A DNA stretch of 64,000 nucleotides from Chrysophaeum taylorii (GCA_029834535.1 JAQMWT010000324.1:62001-126000), one strand, 5' to 3'; shown: positions 29,755 to 42,651, counted from the stretch's first letter. Notes: generated from the letters alone by a model not told the origin. Numbers and translations are program-made.

Positions 29755-32700
29755 ATGGCCGATCATGTCGGATTGGGAGAGATATTTAAGGTCTCCAACA
29801 AAGGGGATGGGTCCTATTTTGAAGGCGAGAGGAATGATGATGACGAGCTACTGTTTGAGCATTCACTTAGGAAATCATGGAAACTTGGTACTATTCCCAA
29901 ATACTCGGAGACTATCGAAGCCCCATCGGGCAAGGAAATCAACTATATCGAGGTTATCGACAATGAGAAAGACGGGACGAACGGAGAGAGGGACGTAACT
30001 GTGACAGCCAAAACTGCGGTCCGCGTGACGATTACGGGGGTCTTTGGGCGCGGAGTCAACTGGGACATCCGAGTTTATGCTCGTCCGACGCCAAAGCCCA
30101 CACCAGACGTGCCAGAGCCGTACGCTCCCTTGTATTTTGATCTCGGGCCGTTCATGGAATATCAAGATCGCCAACCATCTTTCTCTAAAGGCTGGACAAA
30201 GATGCCCCGCGAAAACCCGCCGGTCCTTTGCGTGGTCACGACAGCTGATCCGGAGTACGAGGCCGTGGTGGCGCGTCTCGAACCGGCCAATGGTCACGAT
30301 GTCGTGCTCCAAGTGGCGTGCGGGGGTACACCAATGCTCGTTGGCAAACTCGGAAACTACCAAGTCGCGCTACTCCAAACTCACGTGGGCGCTTACGAAA
30401 CCAAGAAGGCGCTGCTTCAGGTGCTCCCTAGTCTGTCGTCGGTCCGTTTAGTGATGGCCATTGGTTTCGGCTACGGATTACATCCGGCGCTGGCAAGTAC
30501 GCCCGAAGGACGGACAGATGATCGGAGACGTCATGGTCTCCGCGACGTGTTTCGATTTGTCGACGTACATGGCTACAGAAGGTACCATCTATCCACGAGG
30601 GGCCGTAACTCGGGTGAAAAGTGTGCTGGCCAACACCTTGAGCAAGCCGCTCTTCGAAGGATGGACTCGGAAGCTTTCAACAGGCGGCCGCCCGCGACCT
30701 CCCACCGTGCACGTCGGGACGTACCTATCACTCCCAGTACTCTTCGATAGTGAAGAACATGCTCGTCCATTCGTTCAGGCTGCTGCCCACTACAAACCGA
30801 TCGGTGGTGACTTTGAGCTCTTTCAAATCATCAGTGCTATCGGTGAGCTAGGACATCCAGCCACAGCTTGGTTAGCCATCAAATCGATCTGCGACTTTGG
30901 CGGTTTGATCAAGAAGTCCAAGGATGGTCAACCCCTAGCTGCGGCGACGGCCGTGGATTTTACCTGCTACTTCTTATCGATCCCTGGACTGCTTGATCGA
31001 CTGCTCGAACCTACTCAGGACAAGAATGATATGCTTCAGGAGATCAGCGGCTACATCGATGAGATGGAGCAACTTATTGAGGATTACGAAAACGTGTTGC
31101 AACCATTACCACAGTGTTATGAGATTCAAGATGCCGACTTTAATATCGAAAATGCCTACTCACGAGCTCGTCGAACAATCACTTGGTTCAAAGGCGCAGA
31201 TGCAGCCGAACACAAGCAACGCGTCTCCGCGGATCGTGTGTACGAGATCAGGAAGCAAAGAGACGCTCTAATGGCATTCTGTCGGGAAGTTATACAAAGG
31301 CCTTTTCGAGCAGCAGCTCTGATTTGTGTTGAGGATTTGCGGACTGCGGCTAAAAGAATATCCCCCCTGTTAAAACCACTCGGGAGCATGTGTGTCCCAA
31401 TGTATTATCGACCAGACGAGGCGGTGTTTGCAAGAGTTCGACGCGATCAACCCTTCGTGTGTTTACTAGTCGGTTGCTATGAAAAGGACGCCAATTTGAC
31501 CGAGATGAAGAGACTTCGCCTTTGGAATTGGAATTCGCAGGGGGAGGCATACGAGATGCAACCGAAGCATGTTGCCGATTTCATGCACTTGGTGCGACCC
31601 GTGTGTACTCTGCTTGTCGCCGACGGATCGGACGACTTATTCGCTGAACTAATGGATTCTCTTCTGGATGGCACGTACTTGATCGCGTGGAAGGGCAACG
31701 TGACTCTACCGCTCTACGAAAAATTCATGGAGAGTTTCTTAGGACTCTGTCTGAGTGGCGTAACCGAGGGAAATCTTCATTGCGTAGAGTCCGCATACGT
31801 GCAATCAGTGCTCAAGTTGACTTTCGAATCAGGGGCGACTCGACCGGCTATACTGCATCCTTGCTCTCAGACAGTGACGGAACTCCTTTCCCAACAGAAG
31901 CCAAAACGCTCTCGCATCCTAGTTTCAGTACCTGTGAACTTACTCGATACCAGTGAACAGCCGTCTCTGACGAAGATCCTCAACCTCATTTCTCACGCGG
32001 ACGTCCAACCGCAAAACTTGGAAAAGGAGACGAGGATGGTCATCGACGGCATTGTGTCTGAGCGCGACAAAGAAGAAATGACGGTATTACTGGAGGATTT
32101 GGAATACTTAGGTGTTAAAGTCGAGAGATTCCCATCGTTCCAGGAGACCGAAGTACCCACCATGGAAACCGTTGCCTGGGCCGTGGCGGCGCACGTCGAG
32201 AGTAGCGTCGCGCTATTGACGTCCAAAACAAATGTGAAGTTAGCTATGGCGGCTACGAGTGAGCTGTTGAAACGCCGTATCGTCTGTACCTGGATGACAG
32301 CCGAAAGACTCAACGGTGGCATTGCTGCGCTTGCCAAGCGTCCTGAATGCCCCGAGAGGTTGGATGCCGAAAGTGAACATGAAATAGAACAGCTGTCTTG
32401 GAATCTCCCCGACTGTGTTTTTGAGCAACGTGCGAATGCCGAAATCGAGAATTTAAGTTGGAGTCTCCCCGAGGGGCAGGATACTGACAGCTTCTTCGAC
32501 GAGCTCACGCTGAAGCTCGTGGTACAAGGACGAATTCAACGATTCGACGCGAGAATGCTTGACGATGAAGAGGCATTTTATAAAGAGTTTGGCCGTTGCT
32601 CGCCGGAACTAGATCGTCGAGTCCGGAAGGCGGTTCTCGAGCGTGAAATGAAGGCTGCTATTGAGAGTGGCTACTGCTTGTGGAAACGATCTCGATTGAT

Positions 32701-35700
32701 GGTTGTCGGCCAAGGTGGTGCCGGGAAGACGAGTCTCGTCAAGTCTCTTCACTGCGAAGGGTTTGATCGAGCGGAGAGGAGCACAGCTGGGATCCAAGTC
32801 CACTCCTCCCAAGTGCCCGCCGAAGTTCGAGACGTCGGTGTGTGGATCAGGGCTTCCATGGCCAACGAACAGACGTGGTACGAGGACGAGAGCACTGGCA
32901 ACGAATTGCGGAGAGCGCTACGCACAAGCGCGGCAGCAGCCGAGGCGAGTCCATCCCCTGGCTTCGAAAGCTCCGACGCGGTCATCCGTCACCTGCAGAG
33001 CAAGTTTGGCATTGGCGACGCCCGGAAGCTTGACGAGGCTTCGATGTTGATCGAAACCTCGCAACCCGGAGATGGATCGCTTGACAACCAGGGCGATGAG
33101 ACCGCGGATGCCACTGCTGCTGAGACCCTGACACACGGTAGAGCCGCCGACGCACCGGCGCTCCGTCCGCACACATCGCAGCAAACCGAAGTTCGCAGCA
33201 TCGCGCCGCCTCGAGATAGCGCGGACAACGAAGGTGTGACGCACATGGGCGTGTTGGTGGTTGACGACGACGAAGCCGACAATGCTGGAAAAATTCTTGT
33301 CAGCGTCTGGGATTTCGGCGGGCAGCCGGTCTTTCAGGTCGTCCAGCATCTCTACATGCCGCGTATTGGAGTGTACGCCGTCGTCTTTCGCCTGATTGAT
33401 CTGTTGCTGGAGCCCGAAAGGGAGGCGCACCAAGCCGCGCTTAAATATCTCGACTTCTGGCTCCACTCGATCGACACGTACGCTACCTATCCTCGGAGAG
33501 AAGAGCGCGAGATCCGGTTCCCGCCAATCGTCCTTGTCGGGACATACTTGGACGACCTCGCGAAGCAGCCGGAAGAAGAGCGACTTGGCAAGCTGCGGCA
33601 AGTGAACGGCGTGCTGCTCGAAAATTTTAAAAATAGAATTAGCTGCCTCCAAGCTGATCAGTCATCGCGCATCAAGGGTCGTGAGTTCCTCTACAACGAG
33701 GCGCAAGACCTATGCTATTTTCCCGTTGACAACACCATTGATGACGACAAGAACGTCCGCTGCCTGCGCGAGGTCATCGTGCGGGCTATCAAGGAAGACG
33801 CGCTCCAGTACATTCACGACCCCATTCCGACTTCCTGGCTCCGCGTTTTCGACAAGCTCGAGACCGTAAGAGATTCGCATCCTCGCCTTGCAGTCCACGA
33901 AGAAGATGACGACGACGACGAAGATTCTGTCGTACAGTTGATGCTCGAGGCCGGAGCGCTGTCTCGCGAGGATCCGATCGAAGCTCGCAAGAGTCGGGCC
34001 GTCGCAATGCTCCAGTACTTCCACTTCTTTGGCGCTGTCGTCTACTTTGACGACGTCCCGGGCTTGCAGCACCACGCCCTCATCGGCCCGCAGTGGGTCC
34101 TGGATTCAATCACCTTCGTGAGTAGTCCGACGTTGCAGTAAATTACTCGCGCCCATAGGTCGTGCGCGACTTTCGTTTGCATCGCTTTCGTCGCGATCGA
34201 AAAGCGATGGACATCAACGATGGCAAAGACTGGCTCGATTTAATTTCAAATGGGATCGCTACCGAGAAGTTACTGCGTCGCCTCTGGATTGGGGAGCGAT
34301 TGGCTTATGATTTCTTGGTTAGCCTCATGATTCAGCTCGGGCTATTTGCCAGGCTTTCTGACGGGAGATTTCTAGTACCCTCGTCAGTTTGCGCGACAAC
34401 GATCCAAGGCGCCTCAAATGGCGAGCCAGCGGGCATCCAAGCTCACCTGGACGGCTCGGAGATGCGGTTAGACGGACGCATCCCGTGCTTCGAATTCCAG
34501 GACGGATTTTTGCCCAACGGCTTCTTCGAGCGTGTCGTCAACAAGCTCGTCAACGATTGGCCGACCGGAGCGGCTGGAGAAGCCCTCGTTCCCGAGCTCC
34601 GTGCGTCGTCCCTGCCCCGCGATCCGTTGACTGAGCGCCATCCAGGTCCGAACGCTGCATTCCTACATCTCCAATCCCATCCTCTTGTCATCTTAAAGGC
34701 TTGGCCGACCATCCGCGTCTACATCAGGCTCGGCGAGGCGGCACGTCGCGCTCTTGAGGCCGTCGACCAAGCCGTCGCATGCGTTAGTCGTGAGCACTAT
34801 GCTGGACACGTTCGACCTACCCGCAACTTTCAATCGGTACAGACGCAGATGCGGTCCTCTGTGCGCAGATCATTTTCATTCTCGGAGACTTTGGATGATG
34901 ATCCGTTCTTTGGCTGGCGAGAGTTGGCGGAAGCGATGATCAGCGAGCGAGAGCTTTTGACCTGCGAGCTCGCTCGCGAGGAGATTCGTGACTTGTACGA
35001 CTTTTTTAAGAACAAGGTCAAACCCAAAGGTAAAGCGAACGTGGCGGCGGAATACACTAAACGTATCCTCTCCGAACGTTCGCGCGCGAATCTCGAGGAT
35101 CTCAAGTACATGCAAGTGACGTATCTTGACAGCCTGAACAAGGATAAAGATAATCACTTGAAACCCGGCGGCGAGCTGGAAGCTTTGCTCCAAGACTGTG
35201 AAATCAAGAACGCCGACCAATGGAAAATCTGGCGGTTGTTGCACCAAAATTACCGTATTGTGAAGGGTCCAGGGCCCTTCTTGTTTGGTATCTTTGCTGG
35301 TGCCGGTCTTGATCACTTGAGACTCGAACGCGTCGAAATCGGCAATTTGATGAGCGCAGGATGTCTCGGGTTTGATTGCAAGATATTTGACGAGTTGACG
35401 GTATCGAAGCTCGAAAAGGCGCTAGACAACGGATGCGGAAAAGTTGACAACAGACGCGGAAGAGTCCTTCACTTCGCAATGCACGGTACTTCCTCTCGCA
35501 CCTCCATGCCGGATACAAGGGTGATTGGGGCGGAAGCGAAGTCAACGAGGACGACGCTCCAAGTCTACGGGGACGATTTAAAGGTGATCGAGGCGGAACC
35601 TCTGGCGCGAATCGTTGCGAAGCGATGCACAGACGAGCAGGTGCAGTTCTACGACAACAACTTCGAATGTGTCTTCCTCAACTGTTGCGAGAGCGATACT

Positions 35701-38700
35701 GCGGCGCGAAAGCTCAAAGAGTTTAATGTTCCGTGGGTACTGAGCTGGACGACGCCAGTAGATGACGAGGCCGCCAAGACCTTCGCCGAAGGATTTTACC
35801 GTTGGCTCGCTGGAAACCCAGGCGACTACAAAGGCGCGTTTGAGAAAGGAAAGAAAGAATTGACCGATCACCTTTGGATCATCGAGGATCCGACAAATTC
35901 TCGGTGCGGGCAAAAAAGTGGCATACCGCGACTGCGTGGTCCAACAAATCCGAAGTATCTGCCGCCCCCGCCCGAGCCGAGCACGCTTGAAATAAAAGAT
36001 ATCGCGTTCATGAAAGAGACACTTGCGACACTACACAAGACCTTCTTGCAGTACCTGAACGCCGAGCTCCAATACCCCAAGCTCTTCTTCGTCGTCAAAT
36101 TTCCGACGTCTTATGGGCTTGTGGCGGACCGGCTGATTAACGAGCAACTGATGGTCGTCTTTGTCTGCGAGAAGACGAAGAAACGTGCGCGGTACGAAGT
36201 CGATGGCAAAGATGTCGGTGGCCTCATCGTAACGGCGATGAAGCCCAGTGTCCGTAAATTCATCAAACGAGTCGACGACTTCTGGCATCGATTTGGTCCT
36301 ATTGTCAAAATCACTGCTGCTCTTGTCGTTACCGCGGTCAAGGCGACGACGAGTGTCGATCTCAAAGAGTTTGTCCCCTCGGCGTTGATGGAGACGTCGA
36401 AAGATTCTAAAGGCACTCACGATTTCATCACTCGGTATGCCGAAGACGCGGGTGCCAAAGTCGACGAGTCGCTCGCGGATGGCATGGTGACCGAAGTCGC
36501 CACCGCGGGTCTCGAAGCCGCCGGCATCGACCACTCAACTCTGAAATCGATCTTGCCAGCCAAAGGCTTCGAGCAGATCCAGAACATGAAGTTCAATCGC
36601 AAGACTTTCTTAGAGTTCGGGGATTTTCTTGTAGCCGCCGGCTATGATCGCAAATGCCTCTGCATGGACATCGACACCATCGGCGATTCCGGCGCCGGAT
36701 GGATCGCCCGAGACGTGGATCGCCCAACACAACGCGTGGACGACCTGCCTCCGCAGAAGAAGGTGATGAAGACGATCGAGCTGACGAAAAAAGCGATGAA
36801 GGAGGCGACCGAACGTACGGACCCGCAGAGAGCGGACGTGGAGCGAGTGGACGATTTCGTTGACCAAGGGCTCGATGTTACACTTTCCATCTTGTCGACT
36901 GGAAGGGCGCTTCCCCTAATCAGTGAGGCATGCGGCGTGGCCGGGGCGATCCTGAAGGACGTGCAAAAATACAAGGATAAGGCTGATGACGTAGTACAGG
37001 CCGGTCGCCGCGTCCTGGATGTCCTCGAGTTCCTCCGACTCCTCACGTCTCGCGTCCGCGAGTTATCCCCTGAATCAACGAGCGAGGTGCGCGCGGCGAT
37101 GGCAGACATCACGCAGTTGCTCGAGGAATTCAAGACGGCCGTTGAAAAATTCGGCAAGCCCGGCTTCTTCAAACGATTCTGGAAGCAGCGCGAGTACGCG
37201 GGGACGCTCTCGCGCCTCGACGGTGAGATCCGCGACAAACTTGACTTCCTGACGAATGCGTACGGCCTTGCGAGAGACGCCCAAGTTGAGGGCTTGCCAC
37301 GAGCTATTACGTACAAGCTCGAGGAGGCGCTCGAGAAGTACGTCGACGAGCGCCACGACAAAGACGAAAGGGCGCTCGAGAATGCGGCTAAAGAGGGCGG
37401 CGTCGACGCAGAGGAAACCACGATGGCGCTCGTGGCACTGCACCAAAAGGTGGAGCTCGAGAAGGATCTAGTGCGCGAGATGGCGCAATCGCGGGAGTAT
37501 GGTCGTCATGAGGTCCTCAAACAAGCTCTTGGTAGGGGCAGCTTACCATGGCGGCGCTCACGCCTGATGGTTGTTGGAGAGGGTCGCGTGGGGAAGACGT
37601 GTCTCGTTCGGCGCCTCAAAGGGGAGGACATCGACTCGAATCAGCAAAGCGCCCGTGGTGCTGAGACGTCAGACGTTGTTGTGACAAAGCCCGAATTCGA
37701 ACGCCAACGTTCAACACCAACTACTGATGCATCCGAAAATGCAGGGTTTAGGTTTCGGGGATCGTGGACTGGAGAGGTGAGACCAGAGTACGACGAGGGC
37801 GCGATTCCGCACGGGTCTGACCACACGCGCAAGCTTCGGATAAGCATCTGGGATTATGGCGGGTGTAAGCGAGCGTAACTCTCCCCGCGTGTTAATACTA
37901 AATATTATTGTGCTCTTGTTGTGTGTCCCCATCCTGCTCACCAGCTTGACCTCAGGCCAAATGTTTTCCAAGTTGTGCACAACAAGTTTCTTTCGCGAAA
38001 AGGAGTTTACCTCGTAGTTTTCAAGGTGATCGACTGGCTCGGTACGGAAAGCATCGGGGGTGTCGCCCGCGAGCAGCTTGTCTTTTGGCTTAATTCGATT
38101 TCGATTCATGCGAGTGGTGCACCGTTGCTGTTGGTCGGGACGTACTGCTGCGACTCTAAAGTCACGGATGCTGACCTCTCGAGGATTTCGGGCGAGATGG
38201 ATGATTTGGTTGCTAAAGCTAATTTGAAGAGTAGCCTGAAGCGCTGTGAGAAGACTGGTCGTGTGTTTTACAAGGTCGACAATCTACACATGGAGCAAAA
38301 CGATCCTGTCTTCAGGGACCTGCGCATAGCAATCGAAGACGCGATCTGCAGCGACAGTGACCGGTACATCCACACAGAGGTGCCATTCGCGTGGCTGCAA
38401 GTGTGTGACGAGCTGCAAAAGGCCCATGTCGAAAAAGATTGGCATTTCGTTGGGATCGGCGCGTGTTCTGAGCTGCTTCATCGCTGCTACGAAGGAATGG
38501 GGAAGTCACTCGTTGACGAGACTGAAGTCTACAGAATGCTCTCCCTTTTCGACGAGCTTGGTGTCATGACATACTTTGGCTCTTCCTATGGTTCGTTGGC
38601 TGGTAGTGTTGTGATCTTGGACCCGCAATGGATCGTCGATATGTTCACTGCTGTGATCCGCAACTTCGAGCGGCACAGGTTACGGCGCGATGTCGCAGCT

Positions 38701-41589
38701 TGGCTCGGAGGGTTCGGAAGTTGCAAAACTTACCCGGCGTCTGTTGGTGAAGTATTGTGGCACCACTTGACGCGAACTGGCATTCTGGATGACCGTCTCC
38801 TTGATCACCTCTGGCCAGACCACGAGTGTCATAATGATGACATACTGAAACCCGAGGGTGTGCGAGCGGCAGTGTTGGAGATCATGGAGGGTCTTAAACT
38901 CGTGGTGAAGTGCGTCCCCATTGATGCCCTCGGCGAGCCAGAGCTGGAGCTTGTCCCACAGTCACAGCAAACCAAGGAGCACCCAGTACGAACACGCCAC
39001 ATATACTTGGTACCGAGCATCTTTCAACTCGAACCTTCACCAAGCACCTTTACGAAAGACCGTTATGACGTACAGGCGGCGCTTCAGTTCGAACATTATC
39101 TGCCCGACGGCCTCTTTAGCCGCTTGGTAGCATCGCTGATTCCGGATTGTGAACAACAATTTGAAGAAGCTTTTGCACCAGGGGGCCTGTTTCGGACGGC
39201 GGTACGCCTCAGCTTTGACAACCGGTCCACGATAGTCACGCTCATGGAAGTACGTGCAATGGTTGAACAACAGGGTAGTGTCTTCATTGGGGTGCGCTTC
39301 AAAGGGGACGAGAGTCATAAGGAAAGCCACAAATCGAACGGCAAGATGCTAATAAGCTGGGTGCGTGAAGCGCTTGACGGCGTTTTGGCGGCTTTCTATG
39401 CCGGATCAGGAAGCTCAAAGCTATCGTGTCCCCAAATCCTTGAATATCGATGTGTGATGGATGTTGACGCGCCTGATGCTGCAACTAAACTTGTCGCTGA
39501 TCAGAAGTCTCCACTTAAATTGGGAGACAGCGGTGGACACGGCACACTCACCGCAAACACGCGTTGTCGAAATGGCAGGAACATAAAGGATGAACTCAAA
39601 ATGCATGAACTTCAGTTGTGGCTCGAGAGTATTAAGATCCCTCGGGCGAAGGCGAAAGAAATAGCTGAAGCGATGTGGGAAAATAGTATCTTGTGTTCGA
39701 TGGATGCCCTGCATGGACTGCACGTAAAATGCAAGAAGCAGCGGAAGGACAGGCGCGACAACGACAGAGACGAGTGGTGGTGCCGCGCTCTACACAATAC
39801 GGAAATCCAAGATGATGCTCGCAAAAGAATTGGCACGGAGATAAATTCATGGAAGAACCGCGATGTTTGCACGCCAATTTTTGCCTTCTGCGTCGAGTCA
39901 AAAGATCCCGACGCCGATTCAAAGATTTTGCGGAGCGAACAGACAGCTATCGTGGAGGGACTTTTGTTCCAACCTTGGAACGCACTGAAGAAGCTGACCT
40001 TGGCAGATCTCGAATCTGGTGCATTACACAGTTTCCAGAACTATCTCATGACGAGGTCTGGAAAATTAGAGATTGTGCATATTTCTGCGCACAACGTCCC
40101 AGGAAGTAAATTCTTCGATGACTTTCGGGCTAGGCACCTTCGTAAACTCACGGTGCAGCCAAACTGCGTGATCCTCAACTCGTGTTCGTCGCGCAAGGTT
40201 GGAGAGCGACTGTTTACCGATTTCCCGGGGTGCGAACACCGCTGGGTCGTGGCCTGGGACGCTGATGTGACGGTCGACGAAGCTGCAGCCTTTACCCAGG
40301 GATTCTACATGAGATTTGTTAGTGAGTATCCGTCGGATGATGATCTTAGCGAATCTAAAAACATTGGTACCGGCTTCTCTCGTGTAAAAGAGACATACCG
40401 AACAGACGACCCAGGCAATCGATACGTCACCTTATACTTCAGTGGTCTGCTTTTCATGAAGAATAGAGACTTAAAACCACCGTATGGAAAGGTCATCCTG
40501 CTCCACAAGAGAATTGAAGTGTTTCAAGGCACCGCAGAGCCCGACCCTTCACTCTCGCTTGAAGCCAGTTCGTGCAAAACGGCGAGCACGCGTTCCGTAC
40601 CTTTAGAAGTGCTCACGCTACGGCACAAAGGCGAGGAGCTTTACGCGCCATTGTTTTTTGATCTAGGACCGTTCGAGGAATATCAAGATCGCCAACCATC
40701 TTTCTCTAAAGACTGGATAGACATGCCTCGCGAAAACCCGCCGGTCCTCTGTGTGGTCACTACAGCTGATCTGGAGTACAAGGCCGTGGTGGCGCGTCTC
40801 AAACCGGCCATTGGTCACAATGTCGTGCTCCAAGTGGTGTGCGGGGGCATACCAATGCTCGTTGGCAAAATCGGAAACTACCAAGTCGCGATACTCCAAA
40901 CTCGCACGGGCGCAGTCGCGACCAGGGAGGCGCTGCTCCAGGTGCTCCCGAGTCTGTTGTCGGTACGCTTGGTGATAGCCATCGGTTTCGGCTACGGATT
41001 ACATCCAGCGCTAGCAAGTACGCCCAAAAAAGGACAGATGATCGGAGATGTTATGGTCTCGGCGACGTGCTTCGATTTGTCGACGTACACGGCCACTGAA
41101 GGCGCAATAAACCCACGAGGGCCCGTAACTTCGGTGAAAAGTGTGCTGGCCAACACCTTGAGCATGCCGCTGTTCGAAGGGTGGTCTCGGCAGCTTTCAA
41201 CAGGCGGCCGCACGCGACCTCCCACCGTGCACTTCGGGACCTACCTGTCCCTCCCAGTCCTCTTTGATAGTGAAGAACATGCTCGTCCATTCGTTGAGGC
41301 TGCTGCGTACTACAAGCCGATCGGTGGTGACATGGAGCTCTTTCAAATCATCAGTGCTATCGGTGAGCCAGGGCATCCGACGAAAGCTTGGTTAGCCATC
41401 AAATCGATCTGCGACTTCGGCGGTTTGATCAAGAGGTCCGAGGAAGGTCAACCCCTTGCTGCGGCGACGGCCGTGGATTTCGCCTGCTACTTCTTATCGA
41501 TTCCTAGACTGCTTGATCAACTGTTCGAACCTACTTGGGACAAGAATGATATGCTTCAGGAGATGAGAGCGGCTACATCCACGAGATAG
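29755..41589 (+). CDS. Gene C: giant NLR-like protein with two Roc-COR, two CHAT, HeLo-like and two PNP domains
   Basis: About 3,900 residues in three exons (29755-34117, 34159-37862, 37956-41589). Order: MBF2-like ~1-112; PNP ~125-410; caspase-fold-like region without clear catalytic residues ~455-700; Roc ~974-1342 with GQGGAGKTS and WDFGGQPVF; COR ~1342-1640; CHAT ~1825-2025 with His ~1896 (FAMHGTS) and Cys ~1963 (FLNCCES); alpha/beta region; four-helix HeLo/MLKL-like bundle ~2348-2495; second Roc ~2585-2831 (GEGRVGKT, IWDYGG) and COR ~2831-3178; possible SAM-like segment ~3240-3290; second CHAT ~3328-3481 with His ~3402 and Cys ~3433; second PNP ~3588-3878. Known family roles suggest a GTPase-switched receptor with protease, membrane-damaging and nucleoside-cleaving outputs. 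The first PNP reads GGDFELFQ instead of GGDMELFQ. One frame interruption occurs within the first PNP near 30500, which could be an assembly error or real. The tail past the second PNP is cut relative to the paralogs. Confidence 0.8.
34118..34158 (+). other. Intron 1 of gene C (41 nt, GT-AG)
   Basis: The intron begins GTGAGT and ends CCCATAG. It carries an in-frame stop, and its removal joins DSITF to VVRDF in the COR domain, changing frame from 2 to 1 exactly as needed. At 41 nt it is very short for a eukaryotic intron. Confidence 0.8.
37863..37955 (+). other. Intron 2 of gene C (93 nt, GT-AG)
   Basis: It begins GTGTAAG and ends GACCTCAG, splits a glycine codon (phase 2), and removes stops between IWDYGG and NVFQVVHNKF in the second Roc domain. 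It sits right after the switch-II-like DYGG motif. Confidence 0.7.
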
Positions 41590-41658
41590 GCCGACTCATG
41601 AGGGATTCCGAAGCGCGCGCGCTGCAATCATTTCTTTAGTAATCTGAGTCAAAATGCA
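41590..41658 (+). pseudogene. Decayed continuation of gene C (left of TIR element)
   Basis: The sequence resembles the block after PNP in genes B and D (GGATTCCGAAGCG ... GCTGCAATCATT ... TAATCTGAGTC). It is the same remnant seen after gene A at 3050-3110. The TIR element then interrupts it. Confidence 0.55.
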
Positions 41659-42512
41659 AAGTGCTGGGCGAAGACCGCTTCCAGGGGGGGGCGCGCGAGG
41701 ACAACGAGATACTGGGCGGGGGGGGTCGCGATCCCCCAGCGCTAAAGTTTCGTGCAGAGGTGGAGGTCTGCGACCCCCCAGCGCTATATTTTCAAGGTGG
41801 GGGTGATGGGGTTCCTGGCCGCGCACCTACGCCTTCGCGCCTTTCTCTAGCCCTCGCTAGTCGAGGAGGTCTCATACGCGAGGGTAAACCTGCTTGCCAG
41901 GCGCCCCGGTCTTCAGAGCTACTATTCTACGGACCGCCGCTAACTGAGGCTCGGCGGCTTTGTCGGGGGGGAGCGCCTCTGAGAGCCTCGCGCTCTTCCC
42001 GGGCACGGGCGGTGAAGGCTCGGAGGATCAGAGGGAGCGCCGCTGCAGAGAGAGCACTGTGCCGTAGCCAAACGCGCGACTCCGAGCTGCTTGGCGAGGT
42101 ACTGAATGCGACCTGTTTTCGGCTCGGACCGCCTACTTTCTACTGTTTCATGGATGCGAAGATCTGCCGGGATGCATGAGGGGCATGCCCAGGGTCCAAG
42201 CGGGACTTCGTTGAGCCCTGAGCACTCGAGGTGTGCACCCGTGGGGCATCCTCGTGGTTACCGTCCGCACGCCAAAATCCTCCCTCCAGCCCCAAATGCC
42301 TTGCTGGTCTGTAGCTTGACGAGTAGAGACAGTCTGGCGTAGGAATGCCAGTCGTCCCGGGGGGGGGGCGGGCGAGACCCCCAAGCGCCACTGACAAGAT
42401 CCAGGGAGGAGGTCGCCGACCCCATAAGGCTAAATTTTCATGCTGGGGGGTGTCTTGTCGTGTCCTCGCGCGCCCCCTCCCCTTTAAGCGGCCTTCGCCC
42501 AGCCAAGTGCTT
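41659..42512. mobile_element. Non-autonomous TIR element (~850 bp)
   Basis: The left end reads GCTGGGCGAAGACCGCTTCC then GGGGGGCGCGCGAGGACA. The right end is its inverse: TGTCCTCGCGCGCCCCCTCCCC ... AAGCGGCCTTCGCCCAGCC. Flanks AAAGT and CAAGT suggest a short target duplication. The interior contains several palindromic modules of the type CCCCCCAGCGCTAAA, paired with TTTAGCCTTATGGGG-like sequence. Similar modules occur at 58310-58480. No transposase frame is recognisable. It is inserted in the decayed tail of gene C, which resumes at 42513. Confidence 0.6.
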
Positions 42513-42651
42513 ACTCACGAGCATTTACCGAACGACTGCATGGTTCAGCGGCGTCAATGCAGCCAAACAAAAAAGCTGCAAGTCTTCGTATGTCGCACAC
42601 GAGATCAGGCAGTTTAGAGGCGCTCTAGTGGCATTCTGTTATGAAGTCAAA
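42513..42651 (+). pseudogene. Decayed continuation of gene C (right of TIR element)
   Basis: ACTCACGAGCATTTACCGAACGAC, TGGTTCAGCGGCGTCAATGCAGCC and the following codons correspond to the region that in B encodes YSQARRTITWFKGTDAAK and the next helix. At 42652 it joins abruptly to the middle of a PNP domain (IGHDLVLQV), which is a recombination breakpoint. Confidence 0.6.
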
